NCBI GenBank assembly: GCA_018242765.1
Contig: JAFEBH010000017.1
Span: 119,307-183,306 of the forward strand
DNA: 64,000 bases
Reading direction: 5' to 3'
DNA from: Nitrospira sp.
Lineage (GTDB): Bacteria > Nitrospirota > Nitrospiria > Nitrospirales > Nitrospiraceae
In this document: piece by piece, positions 1-8,830 of the stretch
How positions within the stretch are numbered: the first letter of the stretch is position 1
Layout of the letters: each line of letters begins with the position of its first letter
The notes under the pieces: generated by a model
Seen by the model: the letters and a program-made list of their open reading frames with translations, nothing else
What the model was told of the DNA's origin: nothing
Database searches by the model: none
Position numbers and translations under genes: made by a program

Positions 1-29
1 TACAGCTTTCCAAGGTGAGGCTAGCAGCA

Positions 30-284
30 CTAAGCGGTACGCGCCGTCTTTTTGCGTGTCCGGGTTGAGCGCCGGGTGATGCGCGTTGTTTGTTCAGTCA
101 ATACGAGCAAGCCGGCCAGTGCTTCATTAACTGCTTTTGAAGTAGGAAAGGCCTTGGCAATGGCTGGTTCCAGCAAGACGACAGAAGTTCCTGCGGCCAC
201 TGCCGAATAAAATTTTCCTCTTTCCAGCTTTGCAAAGTCAGACCGTTTGTACTCGGAACGCATTTCGTCTTTATCCTTCTTCAT
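30..284 (-). CDS. Antitoxin partner of BrnT-type toxin
   Basis: An 84-residue protein with a short N-terminal acidic/basic stretch, the core 'SVVLLEPAIAKAFP' and 'VNEALAGLL', and an Arg/Lys/Thr-rich tail. The VVLLEPDxAxAFPdSxxVNxAL pattern is typical of small antitoxins encoded directly after DUF497/BrnT toxins. It overlaps the upstream toxin gene by 14 nt, which suggests translational coupling and a two-gene operon. In such modules the antitoxin neutralises the toxin by direct binding and may autoregulate the operon. The basic C-terminal tail is longer than I expect and may contact nucleic acid. Family assignment is from pattern recognition only. Confidence 0.7.
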   Translation of the reverse strand: MKKDKDEMRSEYKRSDFAKLERGKFYSAVAAGTSVVLLEPAIAKAFPTSKAVNEALAGLLVLTEQTTRITRRSTRTRKKTARTA

Positions 285-543
285 ACAATTTCCTTTCGCT
301 GCGAGTCATGCGACGGGCATTGATGATTCGAATGGCATCGGCTCGATATGTATGTGAAACAACCAGTAACCGACCCAAGCGGGACATCCCAAAGGTAATA
401 TACCGCAGTTCATTGATAGAGTGGTCTGGATCGGGGCCTGAAAGGGCTAGACGATCCAGAAAGATCGAACCCGCTTCGTCGAACGAGACACCGTGTTTGC
501 GAAGATTGCTCTCGGCTTTGCGCGGATCCCACTCAAACTTCAT
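271..543 (-). CDS. brnT: BrnT family ribonuclease toxin (DUF497)
   Basis: A 90-residue protein starting MKFEWDPRKAESNLRKHGVSF, the classical DUF497/BrnT opening (FxWDxxKxxxNxxKHGVsF). Further down are the 'FLDRLALSGPDPDHS' and 'ISxARRMTRSER' type segments (here IINARRMTRSERKLYEE) that end the RelE-like fold of BrnT. The ATG at 543 was chosen because the longer upstream reading lacks family similarity. BrnT toxins are mRNA-cleaving RNases inhibited by a co-encoded antitoxin, here the overlapping gene at 30-284. Order toxin-then-antitoxin is usual for this family. No sign of truncation. Confidence 0.85.
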   Translation of the reverse strand: MKFEWDPRKAESNLRKHGVSFDEAGSIFLDRLALSGPDPDHSINELRYITFGMSRLGRLLVVSHTYRADAIRIINARRMTRSERKLYEEG

Positions 544-694
544 ACACCAATCCAGGCCCTTGTGCCTTGCATAACAATCTTGGCTTAGACTCGACCTACA
601 GTCGTACTCACATAAATGAGTGTAAACCAACTGCCGCCCGTTGGCTACAGCGGCACACTATACGACTGAGCCAAATGCGGTTACGTCAGCAAGG

Positions 695-1291
695 CTAAAA
701 GTGCAAGTTGAGCCCAAAGGTCACCATGTGGCCATTATCCTGGAATTGCTTATCATGTAGCGACGCATCCTTCGAGTCGATTTTCTCGAGCCAGATATGG
801 CGATAGGTGCTGTCGAGCGAGAGATGTTCGCTCAGAAAGAGCTGCAGACCTGCTCCCACATGAGCGCCGAATCGATGTTGCGTCTTGTCGAAGCCGTGAG
901 GACCTTCGACATTGGTAAAGTACCAGCCGGCCCCTCCAAGAATAAAAGGAGAAAGCCGTTTTGTGCCAAGCGGATAGATCAACGCAGATCCTTGCACGGG
1001 AAAGGTGCGGACGGTAGTCGAACTGATATCCGTCTTGCGATAGTCGACGGAGCCTTCGACGGCGAGGAATTTGAACGGGTGGAGTCGGAGTTGCCCGCCG
1101 CCGAACCAGTTTGCATCGCCCTCTTTAGGGTCGAAATAGGTCGCACGACCGCCGATGGAGACTAGCCCAAGATTTACATCATCGAAGAGCCCTTCCGCTT
1201 CAGCTGGTTGGACACCTTCTCCACACAACGGTCCTGCTAGAGCAATAGCGAGAGCCGTTACTACTACCGGTAATTTCCATGTTGTCTTCAT
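695..1291 (-). CDS. Secreted outer-membrane beta-barrel protein
   Basis: A 198-residue protein with a signal peptide (MKTTWKLPVVV... cleavage probably near AEA-EG, residues 30-33) followed by alternating hydrophobic/polar strands: GLVSIGGRATYF, GGGQLRLHPFKFLAVEGSVDYR, PFILGGAGWYF, FGAHVGAGLQLFL, LSLDSTYRHIWL, and a terminal HMVTFGLNLHF ending in aromatic Phe. This is the layout of small 8-strand porin-like barrels (OmpA/OmpW-like). The ATG at 1291 is chosen because the signal peptide begins there. Function unknown; likely an outer-membrane structural or small-solute protein. Transcribed alone on the minus strand. Confidence 0.75.
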   Translation of the reverse strand: MKTTWKLPVVVTALAIALAGPLCGEGVQPAEAEGLFDDVNLGLVSIGGRATYFDPKEGDANWFGGGQLRLHPFKFLAVEGSVDYRKTDISSTTVRTFPVQGSALIYPLGTKRLSPFILGGAGWYFTNVEGPHGFDKTQHRFGAHVGAGLQLFLSEHLSLDSTYRHIWLEKIDSKDASLHDKQFQDNGHMVTFGLNLHF

Positions 1292-1444
1292 CACACCACG
1301 CCTCTCTATAAGATTACAGCATTGCCTGCAGTCATATATTATTAGACGTGGGTGACTCATTGGCGTAAACGCTGAGCAGAGAAATCTTACAGTGGGATGG
1401 CGAAGTTGGTCAGGGCAGTATTTCGGTGTGATCAGGAAAGAAAG

Positions 1445-1710
1445 CTACCGCGTGACGATGCTGACCTGTGCGGAGTAGTCGAGCTGGGTGAGGAGTTGCT
1501 CGCAGTCGTCTCAAGCCAGGCCGAAAGCGCGTACGTCGGCGACGCCGATCCTCGCTACCACGTCACGAATGGTCAGAAGAGTGGCGGGATCGAATTCGCC
1601 GTCCATCATTGCCGATTCTGCCCAGGATACAAGACCATCCAAGGTCAACTCATGTCGCAGGTACGCGGCAAGTTTTTCAGCAACAGTTAGATAGTGATAG
1701 GAGTCAGGGA
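1445..1710 (-). pseudogene. Small conserved hypothetical gene with internal stop
   Basis: The minus strand reads DSYHYLTVAEKLAAYLRHEL, then a WAESAMMDGEFD segment and VVARIGVADVRAFGLA, then a TGA (1511-1513), then DDCEQLLTQLDYSAQVSIVTR and a TAG at 1445-1447. The family I recognise continues 'FGL-x-W-E-D-C-E', so the TGA appears to replace a Trp codon. No ATG/GTG/TTG start is visible in frame at the left edge. Such ~85-residue proteins occur near toxin-antitoxin genes; function unknown. Together with the broken toxin next door it marks a decaying locus. Confidence 0.55.
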
Positions 1711-1761
1711 AAACACACGGCCGAACCGGGCTACTGTCGGGGTGTCACCCTTTTCAGTGCC

Positions 1762-1904
1762 TCATGCACGTCGTCGAGTTTGTACGCATCTTCCGCTGTT
1801 AGGACCTTGCAGCCCTTGATCCCAGATGGTCAATGCATCATGCCCACTATTGCTGAGAAGGGTAGAGGCGTCTGGCGGGAGATTCTCGTCAAGTTTAAAG
1901 CGCA

Positions 1905-1905
<1 letters not shown>
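1762..1905 (-). pseudogene. Truncated DUF5615 PIN-like toxin
   Basis: A GTG at 1905 overlaps the TAG stop of the DUF433 antitoxin (TAGTG). The reading starts VRFKLDENLPPDASTLLSNS and continues GHDALTIWDQGLQG, the unmistakable N-terminus of DUF5615 (Mut7-C/PIN-like) toxins, including the 'LDENLP' acidic motif. After about 36 residues it departs from the family and stops at TGA (1762-1764), so it is some 47 residues long where ~115 are usual. In the next frame the same DNA reads VLTAEDAYKLDDVHEAL to a TAG near 1734, the 3' end of some other gene. I read this as a deletion joining two genes out of frame; the toxin should be inactive. Confidence 0.7.
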
Positions 1906-2213
<308 letters not shown>

Positions 2214-2289
2214 TCACCGAATTGACTCTCCTGCACCCCCTTCATATAATGCGACCCGTTCTTGGTCTGCCTCATCCACCCGACTACTT

Positions 2290-2661
2290 ATGCCATCACT
2301 CTTCAAGGGCAATGTCTCAGAAAAGCTGGCTCAACTTCGAGCCGGTCTGCGTCATGCATTTGCCGTTCAATCTGAGAGCCAACCCCTGGTGGTTGAAGAT
2401 GTGCAGTTGCTGGAGCGCATTGCCGATGTGATCGTCAATCGTCGGATGGCGGCGCCGGCGACGATGTTCTTGGAATCCATGGGGCCGATGAATTTTCTGG
2501 GAAGCCAGGCGCTGCATTTCCTCACCCCCATCCTTGATTGTGCCTTCAACACCAAGGAAGTTGAACAGGTCGCCCGGTTACTCGAACGTCGTGACACGGT
2601 GACTCAGCTTATTGCCATCATTGAAGCGAAGTCTGCTCCACAGGGAGCAACGGCTCAATGA
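2290..2661 (+). CDS. Conserved hypothetical protein heading the MutL cluster
   Basis: A 123-residue soluble, mostly helical protein with no signal peptide. The central and C-terminal part (LLERIADVIVNRRMAAPA, FLESMGPMNFLGSQALHFLTPIL, EVEQVARLLERRDTVTQLIAIIE) looks like a conserved domain of unknown function. ATG at 2290 (MPSLFKG...) is chosen over a longer reading that has no recognisable content. The stop overlaps the start of the MutL gene by 4 nt (ATGA), so the two are translationally coupled, and this protein probably acts with the membrane complex encoded downstream. I do not recognise a named function. Confidence 0.65.
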   Translation: MPSLFKGNVSEKLAQLRAGLRHAFAVQSESQPLVVEDVQLLERIADVIVNRRMAAPATMFLESMGPMNFLGSQALHFLTPILDCAFNTKEVEQVARLLERRDTVTQLIAIIEAKSAPQGATAQ

Positions 2662-4493
2662 CGTCTACGACAGTGACCCCTCCTAAGATCGATCGTCCGC
2701 TCAATGTGATCGTCGCAACTGATTGCGGCAGTACTACGACCAAAGCGATTCTCATCGAAAAAGTTGGGGACACCTATCGGCAGACCTACCGGGGTGAAGC
2801 ACCAACGACTGTTGAGGCGCCATTCGAAGACGTCACGCGCGGTGTCCTGAACGCCATCGCGGAAATTGAGGAGCTGTCCGGACGTAAGATTTTGGATGGT
2901 GATCAGATCATCACGCCTTGTCGCGATGACAAGACGGGTGTCGATATCTACATCTCCACCAGCAGCGCCGGCGGGGGCCTCCAGATGATGGTGACGGGTG
3001 TCGTACAGAACATGACCGGCGAAAGCGCGCAACGAGCGGCGCTGGGGGCAGGCGCGATCGTCATCGATGTGTTGGCGGCGAATGATGGCCGGTTGCCGCA
3101 TGAGAAGATCGAGCGTATCCGTTCCATGAGGCCGGACATGATCCTGATGGCCGGTGGAACGGACGGTGGAGCTGTGACTCACGTGGTCGAGATGGCCGAG
3201 TATGTGGCGGCGGCGGAACCACGGCCGCGATTCGGTGTCACCTACAAGTTACCGCTGATCTATGCCGGCAACAAGGAGGCTCAGCCTCAAGTCAGGAAGA
3301 CCCTTGAAGAGAAGTCCGCGCTCGTCGTGACGGACAATATTCGACCAGTGCTTGAGCGAGAGAATCTCGCGCCGGCGCGAAACAAAATCCATGACCTGTT
3401 TCTCGAACATGTCATGCAGCAGGCACCCGGCTATAAGAAGCTGATTGAGATGGCTGGTGCACCCATTATGCCGACTCCCGCGGCAGTCGGCCTCATCATG
3501 GAGGCGATTGCAAAGCGCGAACATCTGAACCTCATCGGTGTGGATATCGGCGGCGCCACGACCGACGTCTTCTCTGTGTTCGACGGGGTGTTCAATCGGA
3601 CGGTCAGTGCCAATCTCGGCATGTCGTACAGCGTGTCGAATGTCCTGGCTGAAGCGGGGCTGGCCAACATCATGCGCTGGGTGCCGTTCACGATTGATGA
3701 GCAGACGCTGCGCAATCGAATCAAGAACAAGATGATCCGTCCGACGACCATTCCGCAAACGCTAGACGAGCTGCAAATCGAACAGGCGATCGCGCGCGAA
3801 GCCTTACGTCTGGCTTTGATTCATCACAAGTCGCTGGCGACGGGGTTGAAGGGGGTGCAGCAAGAGCGAACGATCTCCGACGTGTTTGAACAGCAAGCCT
3901 CCGGCAAGTCCCTGATCGATATGCTGAAGTTGGATTTGATCGTCGGAAGCGGCGGGATTTTGTCCCATGCTCCGCGTCGGATTCAATCGATGTTGATGAT
4001 GGTCGATGCGTACGAGCCGATGGGCTGTACGAGGGTATCGGTCGACAGCATTTTCATGATGCCGCACCTTGGGGTGCTCTCCACGATTAATGAGACGGCA
4101 GCGACGGATGTGTTTGTGCGAGATTGCATGGTTTACCTTGGGACTTGCGTGGCCCCGATCGGGCAGGGAAAAGACGGTGAGCTGTTCGCCGACTATCAGA
4201 TGACGATGCCGGATGGAAAGACGATCAGCGATCAGCTGAAGTTCGGCGAGCTGCGGCTGTATCCATTGGAGTCTGGCCAGAAGGCATCGATCAAGATCCT
4301 GCCTGCCAAAGGCGTCAACATGGGTGCCGGGGCAGGCGTGGCTGTGACCAAAGAAGTTCATGGCGGTGTGGTTGGGCTCTTGCTTGACGGGCGTGGACGG
4401 CCACTGAAGCTTCCGGCGGAGCAACCGGCCCGTGTGGCGGCCCTTACGAAATGGTTCAAGGCCGTTGGATTATATCCAACGGCGAGCGGGTAG
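2658..4493 (+). CDS. MutL/GlmL-family actin-fold ATPase
   Basis: A 611-residue protein of the glutamate-mutase L (MutL/GlmL) family. ASKHA-fold nucleotide-binding motifs are visible: phosphate-1 'ATDCGSTTTKAILIE' (about residues 20-34), phosphate-2 'IGVDIGGATTDVFSVFDG' (about 294-311) and an adenosine-type 'LIVGSGGILSHA' (about 427-438). In clostridia the relative MutL is linked to coenzyme-B12 glutamate mutase, but no mutase subunit is encoded here. The neighbours are instead a lipoyl/KOW-like protein and membrane proteins including DUF6754, so its role here is probably an ATPase or scaffold of a membrane complex of unknown function. Overlaps the upstream gene by 4 nt. Confidence 0.8.
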   Translation: MTSTTVTPPKIDRPLNVIVATDCGSTTTKAILIEKVGDTYRQTYRGEAPTTVEAPFEDVTRGVLNAIAEIEELSGRKILDGDQIITPCRDDKTGVDIYISTSSAGGGLQMMVTGVVQNMTGESAQRAALGAGAIVIDVLAANDGRLPHEKIERIRSMRPDMILMAGGTDGGAVTHVVEMAEYVAAAEPRPRFGVTYKLPLIYAGNKEAQPQVRKTLEEKSALVVTDNIRPVLERENLAPARNKIHDLFLEHVMQQAPGYKKLIEMAGAPIMPTPAAVGLIMEAIAKREHLNLIGVDIGGATTDVFSVFDGVFNRTVSANLGMSYSVSNVLAEAGLANIMRWVPFTIDEQTLRNRIKNKMIRPTTIPQTLDELQIEQAIAREALRLALIHHKSLATGLKGVQQERTISDVFEQQASGKSLIDMLKLDLIVGSGGILSHAPRRIQSMLMMVDAYEPMGCTRVSVDSIFMMPHLGVLSTINETAATDVFVRDCMVYLGTCVAPIGQGKDGELFADYQMTMPDGKTISDQLKFGELRLYPLESGQKASIKILPAKGVNMGAGAGVAVTKEVHGGVVGLLLDGRGRPLKLPAEQPARVAALTKWFKAVGLYPTASG

Positions 4494-4565
4494 TGTTGGG
4501 CGTTTAGCCGTTGAACCTTTGCCCGAAACGAGTAACCCGAAACTCGAAACTCAAAAGAACTGAGA

Positions 4566-5690
4566 ATGGCCCATTCCTACACACCTGGTTTAACGGTCAC
4601 GGAACATACGGTCGTTCACCGTCGGCGTATGTTACCCCTGCCCGGGAAGGTCTTGGTCGCTGTCGGCGATCGGGTCCGGTCCGATCAGGTGGTAGCCAGA
4701 GCCGAGTTGCCTGGGAAGGTCTTCCCAATCAACCTCGCCAATCAGCTCAGTGTGACTCCTGGCGAGATGAAAGGATATCTGACCAAACGAGAAGGTGATG
4801 TGGTCACGAAGGATGAGATTCTGGCTGAGAATAAGCCACTGATCAAATGGTTCAAGACGGAAATTCGCTCACCGGTCTCCGGCACGATCGAATCAATCTC
4901 GTCCGTCACGGGACAAGTCTTGTTACGTGAGCCGCCGCGAGTGCTGGAGCTTCTGGCCTATGTGGATGGCACGATCACCGAGACGATTCCGCAACAGGGT
5001 GTCGTGGTTGAGACGACCTGTAGCTTGGTCCAGGGCATTTTCGGTATCGGTGGGGAGACGTCCGGTGACATTGTGATGGCGGTACACGCTCAGGATGAAC
5101 CATTGACGCCGAATCATCTTACGCCTGCCATGAAGGGCAAGGTGGTGGTGGGAGGCTCGTTTCTTTCAGCCGAGACGATGAAACAGGCGAAGGCTGTCGG
5201 CGTGGCCGGTGTGGTGGTCGGTGGGATTCATGACGAAGATCTCCGTGCCTTGCTGGGTTATGACCTGGGTGTCGCGATTACGGGAACCGAACAAGTAGGG
5301 TTTACGTTGATTCTGACCGAGGGGTTTGGGACCATTCCGATGGCCGCGAAGACATTCAAGCTTCTTTCTTCTCAGGCTGGTCAGAAAGCCTCGATCTCGG
5401 GGGCTACACAGATCAGGGCCGGCGTGATTCGTCCGGAGATTATCATTCCACAAAGGGAAGGGCAGGCGAAGATAGCGACTCAATCGCAACGAGAAGGCAT
5501 TCGTGTCGGTGATCCGGTTCGGATTATCCGCGATCCGATGTTTGGGAGGATCGGTGAAGTGTCGGCGCTCCCGTCCGAGCTGACCAGGATTTCCACGGAG
5601 AGTGAGGTGCGCGTTTTGGAGGTCAAATTTGCAGACGGAAAAACTGTTGTGATTCCACGGACCAATATCGAAGTGATTGAAGGGGCGTGA
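4566..5690 (+). CDS. Lipoyl-like / KOW-like conserved protein
   Basis: A 374-residue cytoplasmic-looking protein. The N-terminal 125 residues resemble biotinyl/lipoyl-type hammerhead domains twice over (LPLPGKVLVAVGDRVRSDQVVARAELPG and KTEIRSPVSGTIESISSVTGQVLL), but no lysine sits in an 'MKM' or 'DKA' modification context. The middle is a Gly/Val-rich alpha/beta segment (VVGGSFLSAETMKQAKAVGVAGVVVGG). The C-terminus (RVGDPVRIIRDPMFGRIGEV...VLEVKFADGKTVVIPRTNIEVI) looks like a KOW/SH3 barrel. It sits between the MutL gene and the DUF6754 gene in a conserved order and probably links ATPase to membrane parts; that is inference. Confidence 0.65.
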   Translation: MAHSYTPGLTVTEHTVVHRRRMLPLPGKVLVAVGDRVRSDQVVARAELPGKVFPINLANQLSVTPGEMKGYLTKREGDVVTKDEILAENKPLIKWFKTEIRSPVSGTIESISSVTGQVLLREPPRVLELLAYVDGTITETIPQQGVVVETTCSLVQGIFGIGGETSGDIVMAVHAQDEPLTPNHLTPAMKGKVVVGGSFLSAETMKQAKAVGVAGVVVGGIHDEDLRALLGYDLGVAITGTEQVGFTLILTEGFGTIPMAAKTFKLLSSQAGQKASISGATQIRAGVIRPEIIIPQREGQAKIATQSQREGIRVGDPVRIIRDPMFGRIGEVSALPSELTRISTESEVRVLEVKFADGKTVVIPRTNIEVIEGA

Positions 5691-5711
5691 ATTGGCGGAG
5701 GGGATAAAGGG

Positions 5712-6983
5712 GTGAGGAGAAGGTTGAAAGCAACAGGCATCAGCTCCGTCTGGTTCTCATTCTTGATGACGGTGTGTGCCATGAACTGCGTTCCACCGGA
5801 CGCGGCGGCACAACCTTCGTTGACTGCTCCAGAAGATGTGCGGGTGTTCGATACGCCGAACGACGGGGGAGAAAGCCTCACCGTTCAATGGGCGCCTATG
5901 CCATGGGATGGTCCGGCCATCCGTTACCAGGTGCTAGTGGGTGAAGCTTCCATCACAGATCCTGAGAAGTTGACGGTCGTCTCGGAATTTCCATCCCATT
6001 CCAAGTACGTCAAAGATGTAAAAACCGCCTGGTGGACAAGGACGGCGGAGAAGACGTGGCATCAGGCGATGGTGAAAAGTGCGAAGGGCCTGGAGATCAA
6101 GGATGACCAGCCTTATGCGGTGGTGGTAGCCACCATGCAGGCTGATCAGCGCGTCTTTAGTGCGGTGCATATCGCGACACCGGAGGCCAACTGGTTCAAC
6201 TGGAACCAGCTCAACAATTTGATCATCGGGCTTTCGTTCGGTGGCCTGGTCTTCTTCGCGATCAGTTACGCCAAGCGACACGAGATTTTTCTCAGACGGA
6301 TTCCGGGGTTGGATGCCGTCGATGAAGCCATAGGTCGTGCCACGGAGCTGGGCAAGCCGATTCTCTATCTCACCGGTGCCCATGATCTGCATGATCCCTC
6401 GACGATTGCTGCAGCGGTCATTCTCGGGAAGGTGGCGAAGCGGGCGGCGCTCTATGAAACAGAGCTGATGGTGCCTCATCGCGAACCAATTACGATGGCG
6501 GTGTGCCAAGAAATTACGAAACAGGCCTATTTGGAAGCCGGAAAGCCGGACCTCTTCAAGGAGGACGCCAACTTTTTTATCACGGCGGATCAGTTCAGCT
6601 ATACGGCGGCGGTGGACGGCATCATGTTGCGGAAAAAGCCGGCAGCCAATTTCTTCATGGGACATTACTTTGCCGAATCGCTACTCTTGACGGAGACCGG
6701 TGCCAGTACGGGAGCCATTCAAATCGCCGGAACCGATGCAGACCACCAATTGCCGTTTTTTGTGACCACCTGCGACTACACCCTGATCGGTGAGGAGCTC
6801 TACGCAGCCAGTGCCTATCTCTCCAAGGAGTCGGTCCAGATCGGGACGCTGCGTGGGCAGGACATTGGGAAGGCTGTAATTTTGTCGGCGTTGGCTGTTG
6901 GAACCGTCTTGGCGACAGTCGGAGTGGTCACCGGTGCGCAATGGCCGCAGTTCTTTCTCGATCTCTTGAGGGACCTCAAATGA
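5712..6983 (+). CDS. Fibronectin-III-like plus DUF6754 membrane protein
   Basis: A 423-residue protein starting at a GTG after a purine-rich GGAGGGGATAAAGGG. It has an N-terminal signal/anchor (VWFSFLMTVCAMNC), then an extracytoplasmic FN3-like domain (APEDVRVFDTPNDGG...SLTVQWAPMP, residues ~38-160), a TM segment (LNNLIIGLSFGGLVFFAISYA, ~167-187), and a large conserved domain (RRIPGLDAVDEAIGRATELGKPILYLTG...), which I recognise as DUF6754, ending in a hydrophobic helix (ILSALAVGTVLATVGVVTGA). DUF6754 is of unknown function and is often found with MutL-like genes. Overlaps the next gene (ATGA, 6980-6983). Confidence 0.7.
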   Translation: MRRRLKATGISSVWFSFLMTVCAMNCVPPDAAAQPSLTAPEDVRVFDTPNDGGESLTVQWAPMPWDGPAIRYQVLVGEASITDPEKLTVVSEFPSHSKYVKDVKTAWWTRTAEKTWHQAMVKSAKGLEIKDDQPYAVVVATMQADQRVFSAVHIATPEANWFNWNQLNNLIIGLSFGGLVFFAISYAKRHEIFLRRIPGLDAVDEAIGRATELGKPILYLTGAHDLHDPSTIAAAVILGKVAKRAALYETELMVPHREPITMAVCQEITKQAYLEAGKPDLFKEDANFFITADQFSYTAAVDGIMLRKKPAANFFMGHYFAESLLLTETGASTGAIQIAGTDADHQLPFFVTTCDYTLIGEELYAASAYLSKESVQIGTLRGQDIGKAVILSALAVGTVLATVGVVTGAQWPQFFLDLLRDLK

Positions 6984-7630
6984 TCTTTCTTCGACGGCAG
7001 CTTCCGCTGTTGATCACACTCATCACAGGATTGCTGTTTGCTGCTCAATATTATGTGCCGCACCCGGCTTCGGAGCAGATGCTCACGTCTGCCACAAAGT
7101 GGATGCAAATCGTCGGCGGGTTCGCACTGATCTTGGGGGTGACCAGTCTGTTCCATCAACATGCGGTGAAGATCAAACGCCAGGAAGCAGGCTGGGGGTA
7201 TAGCCTCGTACTCTATGTCGGCATGCTTGGCACGATCGCGGTCGGACTCTGGGCGAATGGGAAAGAAAGCATCGATGGCACGATGACGGCCTTCGGCTGG
7301 GTCTACAACTTTATGATGGTGCCGCTGCAAGGTACGATGTTCGCCATCCTGGCCTTCTTTATCGCCTCGGCTGCCTATCGCTCGTTCAGGGCGAGAAGTC
7401 GTGAAGCTGCAGTGCTTTTGGTAGCAGCCGTGATTGTGATGATGGGACGGGTGCCGCTGGGTGAGTATCTGATTCCTCTGAGCGGCGACGTATCCTCGTG
7501 GATTCTGAACGTGCTGAACTCGTCCGTCCGTCGGGCCATTCTGATAGGGGTCAGTCTTGGAGCCATCGCGCTGTCGTTCAAGATCATCTTCGGCGTGGAA
7601 CGGTCGTATCTGGGTGGGAGCAAAGAATAA
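6980..7630 (+). CDS. Polytopic membrane protein of the MutL cluster
   Basis: A 216-residue protein with about six hydrophobic segments (LPLLITLITGLLFAAQYYV, MQIVGGFALILGVTSLF, GYSLVLYVGMLGTIAVGLWA, PLQGTMFAILAFFIASAAY, AAVLLVAAVIVMM and ILIGVSLGAIALSFKIIFGV). Its ATG overlaps the stop of the DUF6754 gene, so translation is coupled. No catalytic motif is seen. It presumably forms the membrane part of a complex with its neighbours. Function unknown. Confidence 0.65.
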   Translation: MIFLRRQLPLLITLITGLLFAAQYYVPHPASEQMLTSATKWMQIVGGFALILGVTSLFHQHAVKIKRQEAGWGYSLVLYVGMLGTIAVGLWANGKESIDGTMTAFGWVYNFMMVPLQGTMFAILAFFIASAAYRSFRARSREAAVLLVAAVIVMMGRVPLGEYLIPLSGDVSSWILNVLNSSVRRAILIGVSLGAIALSFKIIFGVERSYLGGSKE

Positions 7631-7774
7631 CGTGAAGCGTTGTTCGTATCTTGTTTTCGACAACGCTGTACGGAACGACCGTGTCGTGTTTCGAGTTTCT
7701 TGTTTCGAGCGCATAGAGACTAGAAACTCGGAACCCGCAATTCGAAACTTCCTGTGCTTCACGAGGAACAGGTC
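7631..7774. other. Intergenic tract rich in cgaaact/tttcgag words
   Basis: About 140 nt with repeated TTTCGAG, GAAACTCG and TTCGAAACT words in both orientations. A similar but shorter tract lies at 4515-4560. These look like degenerate palindromic intergenic repeats; no gene is visible. A GAGG ribosome site for the following gene lies at its right edge. Confidence 0.4.
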
Positions 7775-8617
7775 ATGAGTTTCTCAGACCAGATGCTCAA
7801 GATCGATCGGCGGGTTATCTTCTTGATGATCGGTCTCTGTACCCTCTTGCCGTTACTCTATCCGGTTGGGTTGCCGATCAAGATTTCATCGGAAGTGCGC
7901 GGCGTGTACGACCACATTGAGTCGTTATCGGAAGGATCGGTGTTCCTCCTCTCCATCGATTTTGATCCGGCCTCCAAACCCGAGCTGTATCCGCAAGCGA
8001 TTTCGCTGCTGCGGCACGCGTTCCGGAAAAATCTTCGTGTCCTGACGATGACGCTCTGGGTGTCCGGTACCGGGATGGCGGATCAGATCGTGACGCAAGT
8101 CGCCAAAGAGATGGGAAAGGAATATGGAAAGGACTATGCCTTTCTTGGATGGAGTCCTGGTGGGCAGGCAGTGATCATCAACATGGGACAGGATCTCTAC
8201 TCGGCTTTTCCGAGCGACTATGGCGGCAAGCCCACGAAAGGCTTGCCCGTATTAGAGGGTGTACGCAATTTGAAAGATGTGACGTACCTGGTCAGTCTTG
8301 GAGCAGGACGACCAGGGGTTGAAGAGTGGTACGTGTTCGGGAAGGATAAATACAAGTTTGAAATGGGCGGCGGCTGTACAGGAGTGATGGCGCCTGGGTT
8401 GTATCCATTATTACGGAGTGGGCAGATCAATGGTCTTATCGGCGGTCTCCGCGGCGCCGCAGAATATGAAAGCTTGATCGGTCAAAAGGGCAAGGCGGTG
8501 GCCGGTATGGATGCGCAATCAGCGACACATGTGGCGATCATTGTTCTCGTGATTCTGTGCAACCTGGTTTATTTTTCGCAGAGGCGGGCCTTACGGGCAC
8601 AAGGGCACCTCGGCTAG
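7775..8617 (+). CDS. Membrane-anchored protein of the MutL cluster
   Basis: A 280-residue protein with an N-terminal membrane anchor (VIFLMIGLCTLLPLLYPVGL, ~16-35), a ~200-residue extracytoplasmic or soluble alpha/beta domain (SSEVRGVYDHIESLSEGSVFLLSIDFDP..., RKNLRVLTMTLWVSGTGMA, GKDYAFLGWSPGGQAVIINMGQDLYSAFPSDYGG) and a C-terminal TM helix (VAIIVLVILCNLVYFSQR). ATG at 7775 is supported by GAGG 8-11 nt upstream. The same architecture recurs in MutL/DUF6754 clusters as I recall them. No known enzyme motif. Confidence 0.65.
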   Translation: MSFSDQMLKIDRRVIFLMIGLCTLLPLLYPVGLPIKISSEVRGVYDHIESLSEGSVFLLSIDFDPASKPELYPQAISLLRHAFRKNLRVLTMTLWVSGTGMADQIVTQVAKEMGKEYGKDYAFLGWSPGGQAVIINMGQDLYSAFPSDYGGKPTKGLPVLEGVRNLKDVTYLVSLGAGRPGVEEWYVFGKDKYKFEMGGGCTGVMAPGLYPLLRSGQINGLIGGLRGAAEYESLIGQKGKAVAGMDAQSATHVAIIVLVILCNLVYFSQRRALRAQGHLG

Positions 8618-8695
8618 AAATGAACTGGTTGTGGATCTCTTATCGCCAACTATGTGACTGGAATGTTCGGTGTGGCACTCATGCCAACATGACTT

Positions 8696-8820
8696 AAGGA
8701 TGCTCAAACAGGCTGTCCAGCAAGGCCGCAGCGAGCAAAGAGGTGAGGCGTACGCTTCAGTACGTTGAACCTCTGAGCGATGCGAGAACACCGCTGGCGG
8801 ACTCTTTCAGTATCCTGTGG
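8696..8820. repeat. Dispersed palindromic intergenic repeat, copy 1
   Basis: A ~125-nt element (GGATGCTCAAACAGGCTGTCC..., ...GCTGGCGGACTCTTTCAGTATCC) whose ends are imperfect inverted repeats and whose middle holds a second palindrome (GCGTACGCTTCAGTACGTTGA). It matches in inverted orientation the element at 18277-18396, sharing words such as CCAGCAAGGCC, AGGCGTA, TACGTTGA and TGAGAAC. I infer a REP/BIME-like family that could be transcribed as a long hairpin. Confidence 0.65.
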
Positions 8821-8830
8821 GGGAAGCAAG

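Noticed and set aside
2658..4493. Glutamate mutase pathway around the MutL gene
   Set aside because: No mutase E or S subunit is encoded; the neighbours are membrane proteins.
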